Shown piece after piece: positions 9,164 to 16,931 of a DNA stretch of 32,898 bases. The position numbers were made by a program, and so were the translations under genes. This stretch comes from Marinobacterium sp. (GTDB lineage Bacteria > Pseudomonadota > Gammaproteobacteria > Pseudomonadales > Balneatricaceae). Position 1 is the first letter of the stretch; each line of letters starts with the position of its first letter. Under the pieces are notes generated by a model, which was not told the DNA's origin, did not search any database, and saw only the letters and a program-made list of their open reading frames with translations. Location of the stretch: the NCBI GenBank assembly GCA_003250495.1, contig QKGH01000325.1, forward strand, positions 1 to 32,898, written 5' to 3'.

Positions 9164-9175
9164 GCGGCGTTTTTG
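9148..9175 (+). terminator. Rho-independent terminator of thiI, overlapping its stop codon
   Basis: cgccgctcag-aa-ctgagcggcg-tttttg. Confidence 0.92.
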
Positions 9176-9237
9176 TATCTTGCCGGGGTAACGTTCTGCC
9201 ACCCCAAAATGCGTCGATTTTTGTAAAAAAACTACAC

Positions 9238-9249
9238 ATTGTCGACAAT
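9238..9249. promoter_or_regulatory. 12-bp perfect palindrome ATTGTCGACAAT upstream of the oad operon (possible operator)
   Basis: Read directly; upstream of a possible -10 (tagaat, 9276-9281). Confidence 0.35.
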
Positions 9250-9351
9250 CTTGCTTTTACCTACCCCCTGTGGGATAGAATAGCGCCACTCGATTACGTT
9301 TGTTTACCTGATCTGTCACAAAGCAGGCGGGAGCGCGTGGTCGATTCATCT

Positions 9352-9413
9352 GTTCACCGTTGTCACTGTGTGTTCTATTACGCAACAGCCTCAGCCAAAA
9401 GCTGCCGGTGAAC
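9352..9413 (+). ncRNA. Candidate structured leader of oadGAB (putative three-way junction)
   Basis: P1 gttcaccg (9352-9359)/cggtgaac (9406-9413); P2 ctgtgtg (9366-9372)/cgcaacag (9381-9388, one bulged A); P3 cagc-caaaa-gctg (9392-9404). Confidence 0.4.
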
Positions 9414-9447
9414 TCAAGGGTTAACTACAGAACAGGAGCGCCCACAG

Positions 9448-9684
9448 ATGGATAATCTGCTCTCGGATGGCCTCAACCTGCTGGTCTTCGGAATGGGGTT
9501 TGTGTTTGTTTTTCTGACACTGCTGGTCGCGGTGACCGGTCTGATGTCGAAGCTGGTGATGAAGTTCGAGCCCGCTCCGGCACCGAAAGCCCCCAAGGTC
9601 CGTCCCGCTGTATCGCCGTCAGCCGCCAATAACGACCAGTTGATCGCTGTGATGACGGCTGCTGTCCATAAGTATCGCTCGTAA
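9448..9684 (+). CDS. oadG: Oxaloacetate decarboxylase gamma subunit
   Basis: 78 aa, one N-terminal TM segment (LLVFGMGFVFVFLTLLVAVTGLMSKLV), Pro/Ala linker; precedes oadA; RBS ggag 9435-9438. Confidence 0.9.
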   Translation: MDNLLSDGLNLLVFGMGFVFVFLTLLVAVTGLMSKLVMKFEPAPAPKAPKVRPAVSPSAANNDQLIAVMTAAVHKYRS

Positions 9685-9726
9685 GAGCGCACAACAACGA
9701 TAACAGAGTGAGATAAGGCCAACCCC

Positions 9727-11508
9727 ATGTCCGACGCAAAGAAAGCACTTGGAATTACCGACGTCGTACTGCGTGATGCGCATCAATCACTGTTTGCCAC
9801 ACGCATGCGACTGGACGATATGCTGCCGATCGCCGAGAAGCTCGATCAGGTAGGCTACTGGTCCCTGGAGAGCTGGGGCGGCGCGACGTTCGACTCCTGC
9901 ATCCGCTACCTGGGCGAAGATCCGTGGCTGCGCATCCGTGAGTTGAAGGCGGCGATGCCCCATACCCGTCAGCAGATGCTGCTGCGCGGTCAGAACCTGC
10001 TCGGCTACCGCCATTACGCCGACGATGTCGTGGAGAAGTTCGTTGAGCGCGCCGCCGAGAGCGGTATCGATGTGTTCCGTATCTTCGACGCGATGAACGA
10101 CCCGCGTAACCTGGAGACCGCGATCAGGGCGGTCAAGGGAACCGGTAAGCACGCCCAGGGCACGATCTCCTACACCACCAGTCCGGTGCACACCGTCGAG
10201 ATGTGGGTCGAGTACGCCAAGACGCTGGAGGATATGGGGGCCGATTCCATCGCGATCAAGGATATGTCCGGTATCCTGACCCCTTACGGTGCGTTCGATC
10301 TGGTGTCCCGCCTGAAGGCGCAGACCGGGCTCGAAGTGCAGTTGCATGCGCATGCGACGGCCGGCCTGTCCGACATGACGATCCTGAAAGCCGTGGAAGC
10401 GGGTATCGACCGCGTCGATACCGCGATCTCCTCGATGTCGATGACCTATGGTCATACCGCAACAGAATCGGTGGTGGCGGCATTGGCCGGCACCGACCGC
10501 GATACCGGGCTGGATCTGAACCGCCTGGAGGAAATCGCGGCCTACTTCCGCGAAGTACGCAAAAAATACGCGAAGTTCGAAGGTTCGCTGCGGGGTACCG
10601 ACTCCCGCATCCTGGTTGCCCAGGTGCCGGGCGGCATGCTGACCAACATGGAAAGCCAGCTGCGTGAGCAGGGCGCGTCCGATAAGTTCGACGAAGTACT
10701 GGCCGAGATTCCGCGTGTCCGCGAAGATCTGGGTTTTATCCCGCTGGTAACGCCGACCTCGCAGATCGTCGGTACCCAGGCGGTGATCAACGTCCTGATG
10801 GGGGAGCGTTACAAAACCATCTCCAAAGAGGTTCAGGGTGTCCTGAAAGGCGAATACGGTGCGGCACCGGCGCCGTTCAACGAAGAGCTGCGCCAGCGCG
10901 TGCTTGCCGGCGACGAGCCGGTGACCTGCCGGCCGGCCGACCTGCTGCAGCCGGAATTGCAGAAACTGGTCGGCGAGCTGAAACAGCTTGCCAGCGAAAA
11001 AGGGATCAGCCTCGAGCAGGGCGAGCGGGAGATCGATGATGTCCTGACCTACGCGCTGTTCCCGCAGATTGGCCTTAAATTCCTGGAAAACCGCGGTAAC
11101 CCCGACGCATTCGAACCCGCCCCGACTCTTGAGGATATAAAAACCATGGCAGCCCCGAAAAAATCCGGTCCGGAAGTTTACACCATCACCGTCAACGGCC
11201 AGAGCTACGTGGTCCAGGTTGCCGAGGGTGGTGATATCACCAATGTGGCGGCTGCGCCGGCAGCTGCCGCAGCCGCTCCGGTGGCTGCCGGTGCCGGTGA
11301 AGAGGTACCGGCGCCGCTGGCTGGTAACATCTGGAAGGTGATGGTCTCTACTGGCCAGGCCGTCCAGGAGGGCGACGTGCTGGTAATCCTCGAAGCGATG
11401 AAGATGGAGACCGAGGTCCGTGCGGCACGCGCCGGCCAGATCGTCTCTGTGGACGTCAAAGAGGGTGACGCCGTTCAGGTGGGCGATTCGCTGGTCACGC
11501 TGGCCTGA
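9727..11508 (+). CDS. oadA: Oxaloacetate decarboxylase alpha subunit (biotin-carrying)
   Basis: [19 protein letters not shown] carboxyltransferase domain, Ala-rich linker, C-terminal biotinyl motif EAMKMETEV. Confidence 0.97.
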   Translation: MSDAKKALGITDVVLRDAHQSLFATRMRLDDMLPIAEKLDQVGYWSLESWGGATFDSCIRYLGEDPWLRIRELKAAMPHTRQQMLLRGQNLLGYRHYADDVVEKFVERAAESGIDVFRIFDAMNDPRNLETAIRAVKGTGKHAQGTISYTTSPVHTVEMWVEYAKTLEDMGADSIAIKDMSGILTPYGAFDLVSRLKAQTGLEVQLHAHATAGLSDMTILKAVEAGIDRVDTAISSMSMTYGHTATESVVAALAGTDRDTGLDLNRLEEIAAYFREVRKKYAKFEGSLRGTDSRILVAQVPGGMLTNMESQLREQGASDKFDEVLAEIPRVREDLGFIPLVTPTSQIVGTQAVINVLMGERYKTISKEVQGVLKGEYGAAPAPFNEELRQRVLAGDEPVTCRPADLLQPELQKLVGELKQLASEKGISLEQGEREIDDVLTYALFPQIGLKFLENRGNPDAFEPAPTLEDIKTMAAPKKSGPEVYTITVNGQSYVVQVAEGGDITNVAAAPAAAAAAPVAAGAGEEVPAPLAGNIWKVMVSTGQAVQEGDVLVILEAMKMETEVRAARAGQIVSVDVKEGDAVQVGDSLVTLA

Positions 11509-11529
11509 CAGAATAGGGTGGTTTGAGTA

Positions 11530-12849
11530 ATGGATAAGCTACTCGATCTTTGGCACGCGTCGGGGCTGTACAACGTCACGTCCGGTCAGCTGTTGATGAT
11601 GGCGATCGGTCTGCTGTTGCTGTACCTGGCGATTCGGAAGAACTTCGAGCCGCTGCTGCTGGTGCCGATCGGCTTCGGTGGCATCCTCGCCAACATCCCG
11701 GAAGCGGGGTTGGCGTTGTCGGCGGTCGAAAACGCGGTCCACTTCGCCAAGCCGGAGGTGCTCAGTGCACTGGCCGGCGTGCTGGGGACCGCGCCTGAGC
11801 CCGAAGCGCTGCTGCACGCCTATCATGTCTCCGCGCCCACCGTGCACGCGGCAGCGGCGGGTGTGGCGGCGGATGCCGGCTACAACAATGGCATGATGTA
11901 CAATTTTTACCTCGTGGCCATCGCCTCCGGTGCGGCACCGCTGGTGATCTTCATGGGGGTCGGCGCGATGACCGACTTCGGTCCGCTGCTGGCCAACCCG
12001 AAGACGCTGTTCCTCGGCGCCGCAGCCCAGTTCGGTATCTTCGCGACGATCCTCGGTGCGGTCGCGCTGTCGATGAGTGGCCTGATGGACTTCAGCATCC
12101 AGGATGCTGCGGCTATCGGCATCATCGGTGGGGCTGACGGTCCGACGGCAATCTACGTGGCCAGCCTGCTGGCGCCGCAGTTGTTGGGGGCCATCGCCGT
12201 GGCAGCCTACTCCTACATGGCGCTGGTTCCGCTGATCCAGCCGCCGATCATGCGTCTGCAGCCGCCGATCATGCGTCTGCTGACGACCGAGGCCGAGCGC
12301 AAGATCAAGATGCATCAGTTGCGTCACGTGTCGAAGACCGAGAAGATCTTCTTCCCGATCCTGTTGCTGATCCTGGTGGCGTTGCTGCTGCCGGATGCTG
12401 CACCGCTGCTCGGGATGTTCTGCTTCGGTAACCTGATGCGCGAATGTGGCGTGGTGGATCGTCTGAGCGATACGGCGCAGAACGCGTTGATCAATATTGT
12501 GACGATCTTCCTCGGTCTGTCGGTGGGTTCCAAGCTCAGTGCGGACAAGTTCCTCGACGTACAGACGCTGGGTATCCTGCTGCTGGGGGTTATCGCTTTC
12601 GGTATCGGTACGGCGGCCGGCGTGTTGATGGCCAAGTTGATGAACAAGCTGTCGGGCGGCGACTCCATCAACCCGCTGATCGGCTCGGCCGGGGTATCGG
12701 CGGTGCCGATGGCGGCCCGTGTCTCCAACAAGATAGGTCTGGAGGCCAACCCGCAGAATTTCCTGCTGATGCATGCCATGGGACCGAACGTCGCAGGCGT
12801 TATCGGCTCTGCCGTGGCGGCAGGGGTCATGATCAAGTTCGTTGGCTGA
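11530..12849 (+). CDS. oadB: Oxaloacetate decarboxylase beta subunit (Na+ pump)
   Basis: [13 protein letters not shown] motif, [47 protein letters not shown]. Confidence 0.97.
   Translation: MDKLLDLWHASGLYNVTSGQLLMMAIGLLLLYLAIRKNFEPLLLVPIGFGGILANIPEAGLALSAVENAVHFAKPEVLSALAGVLGTAPEPEALLHAYHVSAPTVHAAAAGVAADAGYNNGMMYNFYLVAIASGAAPLVIFMGVGAMTDFGPLLANPKTLFLGAAAQFGIFATILGAVALSMSGLMDFSIQDAAAIGIIGGADGPTAIYVASLLAPQLLGAIAVAAYSYMALVPLIQPPIMRLQPPIMRLLTTEAERKIKMHQLRHVSKTEKIFFPILLLILVALLLPDAAPLLGMFCFGNLMRECGVVDRLSDTAQNALINIVTIFLGLSVGSKLSADKFLDVQTLGILLLGVIAFGIGTAAGVLMAKLMNKLSGGDSINPLIGSAGVSAVPMAARVSNKIGLEANPQNFLLMHAMGPNVAGVIGSAVAAGVMIKFVG
12238..12279 (+). repeat. Perfect 21-bp in-frame tandem duplication in oadB (QPPIMRL x2)
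   Basis: cagccgccgatcatgcgtctg at 12238-12258 and again at 12259-12279, identical. Confidence 0.98.
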
Positions 12850-12864
12850 GGTCGGCGATAGATC

Positions 12865-12895
12865 AAAAAAGGGCTGCTGATGCAGCCCTTTTTTT
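12865..12895 (+). terminator. Rho-independent terminator of oadGAB
   Basis: aaaaaagggctgc-tgat-gcagccctttttttg. Confidence 0.95.
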
Positions 12896-12911
12896 GTCTG
12901 TTTGTCGACGA

Positions 12912-13850
12912 TCAGTTATCCGGCGTGGAGGCGGCGGCCAGCACTTCGATATGGGCCAGAACGCTGAAGGCCAGCGAGATGGGGTTATAACCCCCTTCGA
13001 GCACGGAGACGACGCGCCCCTGGCACAGCGCATCGGCGGCCGCCACTATCTGCTCCGTTACCCAGCGATAGTCCTCCTCTTCCAGATTCAGATCGCCCAT
13101 CGGGTCCTCTTTATGAGCATCGAAGCCGGCTGAGATGAAGATGATGTCAGGCTCGTGACGATAGAGCGCCGGTAGCCACTGCTGTTCTACCGCGGTGCGG
13201 AAGTCGCTCGGTGGACTGAACGCCTTCAGTGGACAGTTGACGATATTGGGGCGATTGATCTCCGAGTAACGTTCCGGGTAGTAGGGGTGCTGGAAGGTCG
13301 AACAGACCAGGACCTCCGGACGATCTTTGAAGATATCCACAGTGCCGTTGCAGTGGTGCACATCGAAGTCGAGGATGGCGACGCGCTGGATGCGGGAGTC
13401 CTGCAGGGCATGGCAGGCGGCGATGGCGACGTTGTTGTAGAAACAGAATCCCATTGCGGCCTTGAATTCGGCATGGTGTCCCGGGGGACGTACCGCGACG
13501 AATGCGTTGTGCGCGGCGCCGCTGAGCACGCGCTCGGTGGCCAGGATCGAGCCCCCCGCCGCGAGATCTGCCGCGTGCAGCGAGTCGGGGCAGAGCGCGG
13601 TGTCCTCGTCGGTATAGACCACCCCTTCGCTGGGCAATTTCATCTGCAGCCGGGTTTGATGCAGGTCGGCGTGTGCAAGTCGAATCTGTTCGGGCGTCGC
13701 CGGGACCGCGTCGAGCTGGTCGAGCAACTGCATCAGGCCGCTGCGTTCAAGCACTCGCCGGATCGCGTGCAAACGGACCGGGCTTTCCGGGTGTTCGGGA
13801 CCCAGATTGTGAAGATTGCAGTCCTGATGACTGATATAGGCGGTTGTCAT
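12912..13850 (-). CDS. Histone deacetylase-family (AcuC/APAH-like) Zn-dependent deacetylase
   Basis: VRPPGHHAEFKAAMGFCFYNNVAIAA, ILDFDVHHCNGT, SAGFDAHKEDPMG, LEGGYN motifs. Confidence 0.93.
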   Translation of the reverse strand: MTTAYISHQDCNLHNLGPEHPESPVRLHAIRRVLERSGLMQLLDQLDAVPATPEQIRLAHADLHQTRLQMKLPSEGVVYTDEDTALCPDSLHAADLAAGGSILATERVLSGAAHNAFVAVRPPGHHAEFKAAMGFCFYNNVAIAACHALQDSRIQRVAILDFDVHHCNGTVDIFKDRPEVLVCSTFQHPYYPERYSEINRPNIVNCPLKAFSPPSDFRTAVEQQWLPALYRHEPDIIFISAGFDAHKEDPMGDLNLEEEDYRWVTEQIVAAADALCQGRVVSVLEGGYNPISLAFSVLAHIEVLAAASTPDN

Positions 13851-13991
13851 TGTTCTGTTTTACTCCCATCTCGTCCCATTCTAGGGGAAATGCCGGCCCT
13901 GTCCTCTTAGGCGTTGGTCTAGTTTTGATCCAGGTCAGTGCTTGCCATCCGTCAGCGGGTTACTCTTACATCACAGCATAGAACTGTCTTT

Positions 13992-14030
13992 AGCACCGAG
14001 CGTTTTCACCCGACGCCGGTGCTTTTTCTT
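13992..14030 (+). terminator. Orphan Rho-independent terminator (+ strand)
   Basis: agcaccg-(a)-gcgt-tttcacccg-acgc-cggtgct-ttttctt; no + strand CDS upstream until oadB, which has its own terminator. Confidence 0.75.
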
Positions 14031-14068
14031 GCCTGCTCCCCGCCTTTCTCCGTTCGATCAACTCTCGG

Positions 14069-14074
14069 TATACT
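14069..14074 (+). promoter_or_regulatory. Possible -10 hexamer TATACT for the receiver-TPR gene
   Basis: tatact about 70 nt upstream of GTG 14146; -35 poorly matched. Confidence 0.3.
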
Positions 14075-14145
14075 GCATCCTGGACCTGGGCGAAGGTACG
14101 TGGAACGCGCGACGGTCTGTGGTGTAATCATAAGGATAACCGGAA

Positions 14146-15768
14146 GTGGCGGGGCAGTTGGCAGCGTCTAAAGTCAATTACGCGGATAAAAGCGTTCTGC
14201 TGGTCGATAGCAGCGGCAACATGCGCTCGACCATTTTTTATATGCTGCGCGAACTTGGCGTACAGAACCTGCGGGCGGTGACGGTCAGCGAAAGGGTGCT
14301 GGAGATGATCCGGGATGAGTCCTTCGACATCATCCTGCTCGGGCACAACAGCAGCGATGCGGTGACCGGCATGCGCCTGCTGGAGGAGGCCCGCTACCGC
14401 GGCTACATCCGTCCAACGGCGGGCTGGATTTTCATGACCTCCGATGCCTCCCAGGAGGTTGTGCTCCATGCCATCGATTCTCGGCCCGACGGCCTGCTGA
14501 CCAAACCCTTCACCATCGATGAGCTGAAGCTGAGGCTGGATCAACTGATTCGCCGCAAACAGACCCTGTATCCGATAGAGCAGGCGATCGAGATAGGGGA
14601 TCTGCCGTCGGCAGTGGAGGATTGTGCCGCCATTCCCCGCGGCGATCCCTGTTATGAGCAGGCGCAGCGCCTGCGGGCGCAGTGCCTGATGGAGCTGGGG
14701 CGGGTGCAGCAGGCTTACGACGAACTCGAAAAGCACTACTGGCAGGGCGAGGACAAGGACACCGCGGTGCTGATGGCTCAGGCGTTGTACCGGCTGAAGC
14801 GGCTGGAGGAGGCCGAAGAGCTGTTGGTCGAGCTGGTCGAGCGTTATCCGTTGTTGATCGCCGCCTACGACCTGCTGGCCAAAGTGCATGAAAGCCGCGG
14901 CAACCTGTTCGAGGCTCGGGAAGCGTTGCAGCAGGCGGCGGCAAAGTCGCCGCTCGGGATCCCCCGCCAGATGGAGCTGGGGCGGGTTGCGACCCAGACC
15001 GAGGCGCTCGACGTGGCGGAAAATGCCTATCGGCGCTCCATCGTGTTGGGGCGCAGCAGTTGCTATCGCTCCCCGGAGCCCTATCTGCGGTTGGCCAATA
15101 TCCGCCGTTTGGAGCTGAAAAGCAGCGATGAACGGAAACAGGTGACACTGCGCAACGAGCTGGACAGTCTGCTGAACAATGCCGAGTTTAATTTCCCGCG
15201 CGATATGCAGTTGCGGGTTCGCAGCGCGTTGCTGCGCAGCCAGACCTGCCGCGATCTGGGCGAACTCGACGAGTCCAATCGCCTCTATCGCGAGGCGGAT
15301 CAGCGCAACCGTGAGTTGGATCATCCGCTGAACCTGGAGCGCGAGGAGCTGCTGTTGTCGGGAGACAAGGTCCCGCTGGTCGAGCCAGAGCCGCCGCTGC
15401 CGAAGCGGGAGGAGGCGCGGTTTGCAAAAAGGGATCAGGCGATGGCGGCGAAGGTCAATCGCCTGGGTATCAAGCATTACATGGCGGCAAAATACTCCCA
15501 GGCCATGCGCTATTTCGGTTTGGCGATAGAGTATGACCCGGGTTGTGCCGCGGCGTTATTGAATCTTGCACAACTCTATCTGGAGAGTGCCCGTGACACC
15601 GAGTTCAAACGCGACGAGCGCTTGAAAATGGTGGACCGCTATCTGCATCTGACCGGACGTCTCGAGCTCAATGAAGCGGCGGCGGGGCGTTTGTCGCTGT
15701 TGCGGTCATTGCGGAATCGTCCGTTGCCGGAGCTCGATAAGGGGGCGCTGGCGATGCTGCTGCGCTAA
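14146..15768 (+). CDS. Receiver (degenerate)-TPR protein
   Basis: N-terminal CheY-like fold (SVLLVDSSGNMRSTIFYMLRELG...MTSDASQEVV...LLTKPFTIDEL) followed by TPR-like helices; GTG start. Confidence 0.85.
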   Translation: MAGQLAASKVNYADKSVLLVDSSGNMRSTIFYMLRELGVQNLRAVTVSERVLEMIRDESFDIILLGHNSSDAVTGMRLLEEARYRGYIRPTAGWIFMTSDASQEVVLHAIDSRPDGLLTKPFTIDELKLRLDQLIRRKQTLYPIEQAIEIGDLPSAVEDCAAIPRGDPCYEQAQRLRAQCLMELGRVQQAYDELEKHYWQGEDKDTAVLMAQALYRLKRLEEAEELLVELVERYPLLIAAYDLLAKVHESRGNLFEAREALQQAAAKSPLGIPRQMELGRVATQTEALDVAENAYRRSIVLGRSSCYRSPEPYLRLANIRRLELKSSDERKQVTLRNELDSLLNNAEFNFPRDMQLRVRSALLRSQTCRDLGELDESNRLYREADQRNRELDHPLNLEREELLLSGDKVPLVEPEPPLPKREEARFAKRDQAMAAKVNRLGIKHYMAAKYSQAMRYFGLAIEYDPGCAAALLNLAQLYLESARDTEFKRDERLKMVDRYLHLTGRLELNEAAAGRLSLLRSLRNRPLPELDKGALAMLLR

Positions 15769-15774
15769 GGCGGA

Positions 15775-15850
15775 TGGCCTCCCCACAGGGACTCGAACCC
15801 CGATCTGGCCCTTAGGAGGGGCCCGTTCTATCCGGTTGAACTATAGGGAG
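15775..15850 (-). tRNA. tRNA-Arg (anticodon CCU)
   Basis: Minus strand ctccctaTAGTTC...CCCCTCCTAAGGGG...cggggttcgagtccctgtggggagGCCA; acceptor ctccctaxtggggag pairs, encoded CCA. Confidence 0.95.
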
Positions 15851-15859
15851 ACGGCGCGC

Positions 15860-15865
15860 ATTGTA
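15860..15865 (-). promoter_or_regulatory. Putative tRNA-Arg(CCU) -10 element with GC-rich discriminator
   Basis: Minus strand TACAAT-gcgcgccg just before the tRNA 5' end; weak -35. Confidence 0.45.
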
Positions 15866-15902
15866 AAGGCAAAGTGGGTGCAGGACCAGCGTTGTATCGG
15901 GA

Positions 15903-16400
15903 TCAGGCTTTGCCCAGCCGGCTCTGGCTCGCGCCACTGCTGCGGTTTCCGCCGCGGCCATAGAGATCCTGCTGGGAGCCCTTCCCCTGCAGCAGGCTCA
16001 GCAGTCGGTCGGTATTCTCTTTGCTGCGATGAACCAGCTGATGGTTGATCAGGCTTGAGTGTTGGCAGCGCTCCAGCGCCTCGCTCAATGCCTGCCAATC
16101 GTTTGCCAGGGTGCGGGCGGGTTCTGTCGGAAGTGTGTCTAGCAGTGCCGTCCACCCCTCCGCCGAGGCATTTACCCCGCAGGCCGCGAGGGCTTGCTGG
16201 CGGGCGGCAAAATTCTGCTCGATCTTGGGCAGCAGCTGGTTTTTATCGGCGGTTGCCTGCTGGATCTGTTCGAGATTTCGAGCTTCCAGTGCCGCGCGTT
16301 CGTTGAGGAGCAGGGATTCCAGCGCACACAACAGATCCGTACCCTCGACAATCAGGTTGCGCAGGGCGGTCAGGGCGCGTACGTCGGGCATCGGCATCAA
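15903..16400 (-). CDS. flgN: Flagellar chaperone FlgN
   Basis: 165 aa helical protein overlapping the flgM stop by 4 bp (16397-16400); LLNERAALEARNLEQIQQATADKNQLLPKIE typical FlgN. Confidence 0.85.
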   Translation of the reverse strand: MMPMPDVRALTALRNLIVEGTDLLCALESLLLNERAALEARNLEQIQQATADKNQLLPKIEQNFAARQQALAACGVNASAEGWTALLDTLPTEPARTLANDWQALSEALERCQHSSLINHQLVHRSKENTDRLLSLLQGKGSQQDLYGRGGNRSSGASQSRLGKA

Positions 16401-16714
16401 CCGAAGAGCTTGTCGAACTGCAGCATGCGACCGGCAACGCGCTGGGCGTCGACCTGGTACTCACCGCTTTCGATCGCTTTCTTCAGTTCTGCAACGCGGT
16501 CGCTGTCGACTTCCGGTTGAGTGTCCAACTGTGCCTGGGCGTTTTGCAGCGCCTGGGCGGTGGCGCTGATCTTGACGGTATCTTCGGACGCTGGGTTGGC
16601 CGATGGCGTGACAGCGCCTGCGCGCCCCTGCGACGGGGTGCCGTTCTGCTGTTCGTTGACCCGGCTGCGCGCACTCGCATGAGTGGAGCCGAGGCCCGGG
16701 ATATCCATTGCCAT
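16397..16714 (-). CDS. flgM: Anti-sigma28 factor FlgM
   Basis: C-terminal DRVAELKKAIESGEYQVDAQRVAGRMLQFDKLF signature. Confidence 0.95.
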   Translation of the reverse strand: MAMDIPGLGSTHASARSRVNEQQNGTPSQGRAGAVTPSANPASEDTVKISATAQALQNAQAQLDTQPEVDSDRVAELKKAIESGEYQVDAQRVAGRMLQFDKLFG

Positions 16715-16746
16715 CTTACATTACCTCTTGCTGGTCTCAGCTAAGG

Positions 16747-16773
16747 GTGTCGGCCGGGGTGAGGAAAACTTTA
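16747..16773 (-). promoter_or_regulatory. Sigma28 (FliA) promoter upstream of flgM
   Basis: Minus strand TAAAGTTT-N11-GCCGACAC; consensus TAAAGTTT-N11-GCCGATAA. Confidence 0.85.
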
Positions 16774-16780
16774 GCGCTGT

Positions 16781-16798
16781 CGCCAGAATTTTCTGGCG
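16781..16798. repeat. 18-bp perfect inverted repeat upstream of the flgM promoter
   Basis: cgccagaa-tt-ttctggcg. Confidence 0.9.
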
Positions 16799-16931
16799 GG
16801 GCTGCATGCACCGGATGGACGCATTGGCCGCCGGGCTCCAGGGCGCCTGGCCAACGCCGTCAATGCGGGTACCGACGTCAGTATAATCAGGAACGGGGAA
16901 GGGGGAAACCCAGGCTGGCGGCTAGCGTCAT

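Noticed and set aside
7775-9202. 475-aa antisense ORF opposite thiI
   Set aside because: Same artefact type: low-complexity His/Gln/Arg-rich mirror translation of a conserved gene.
11539-12774. 411-aa antisense ORF opposite oadB
   Set aside because: Extremely Gln/Arg/His-rich translation, product of the mirror frame of a hydrophobic membrane protein gene.
13938-14171. 77-aa + strand ORF in the 13.9-14.1 kb gap
   Set aside because: Crosses the orphan terminator hairpin, has no recognisable domain, and overlaps another 61-aa ORF in a different frame.
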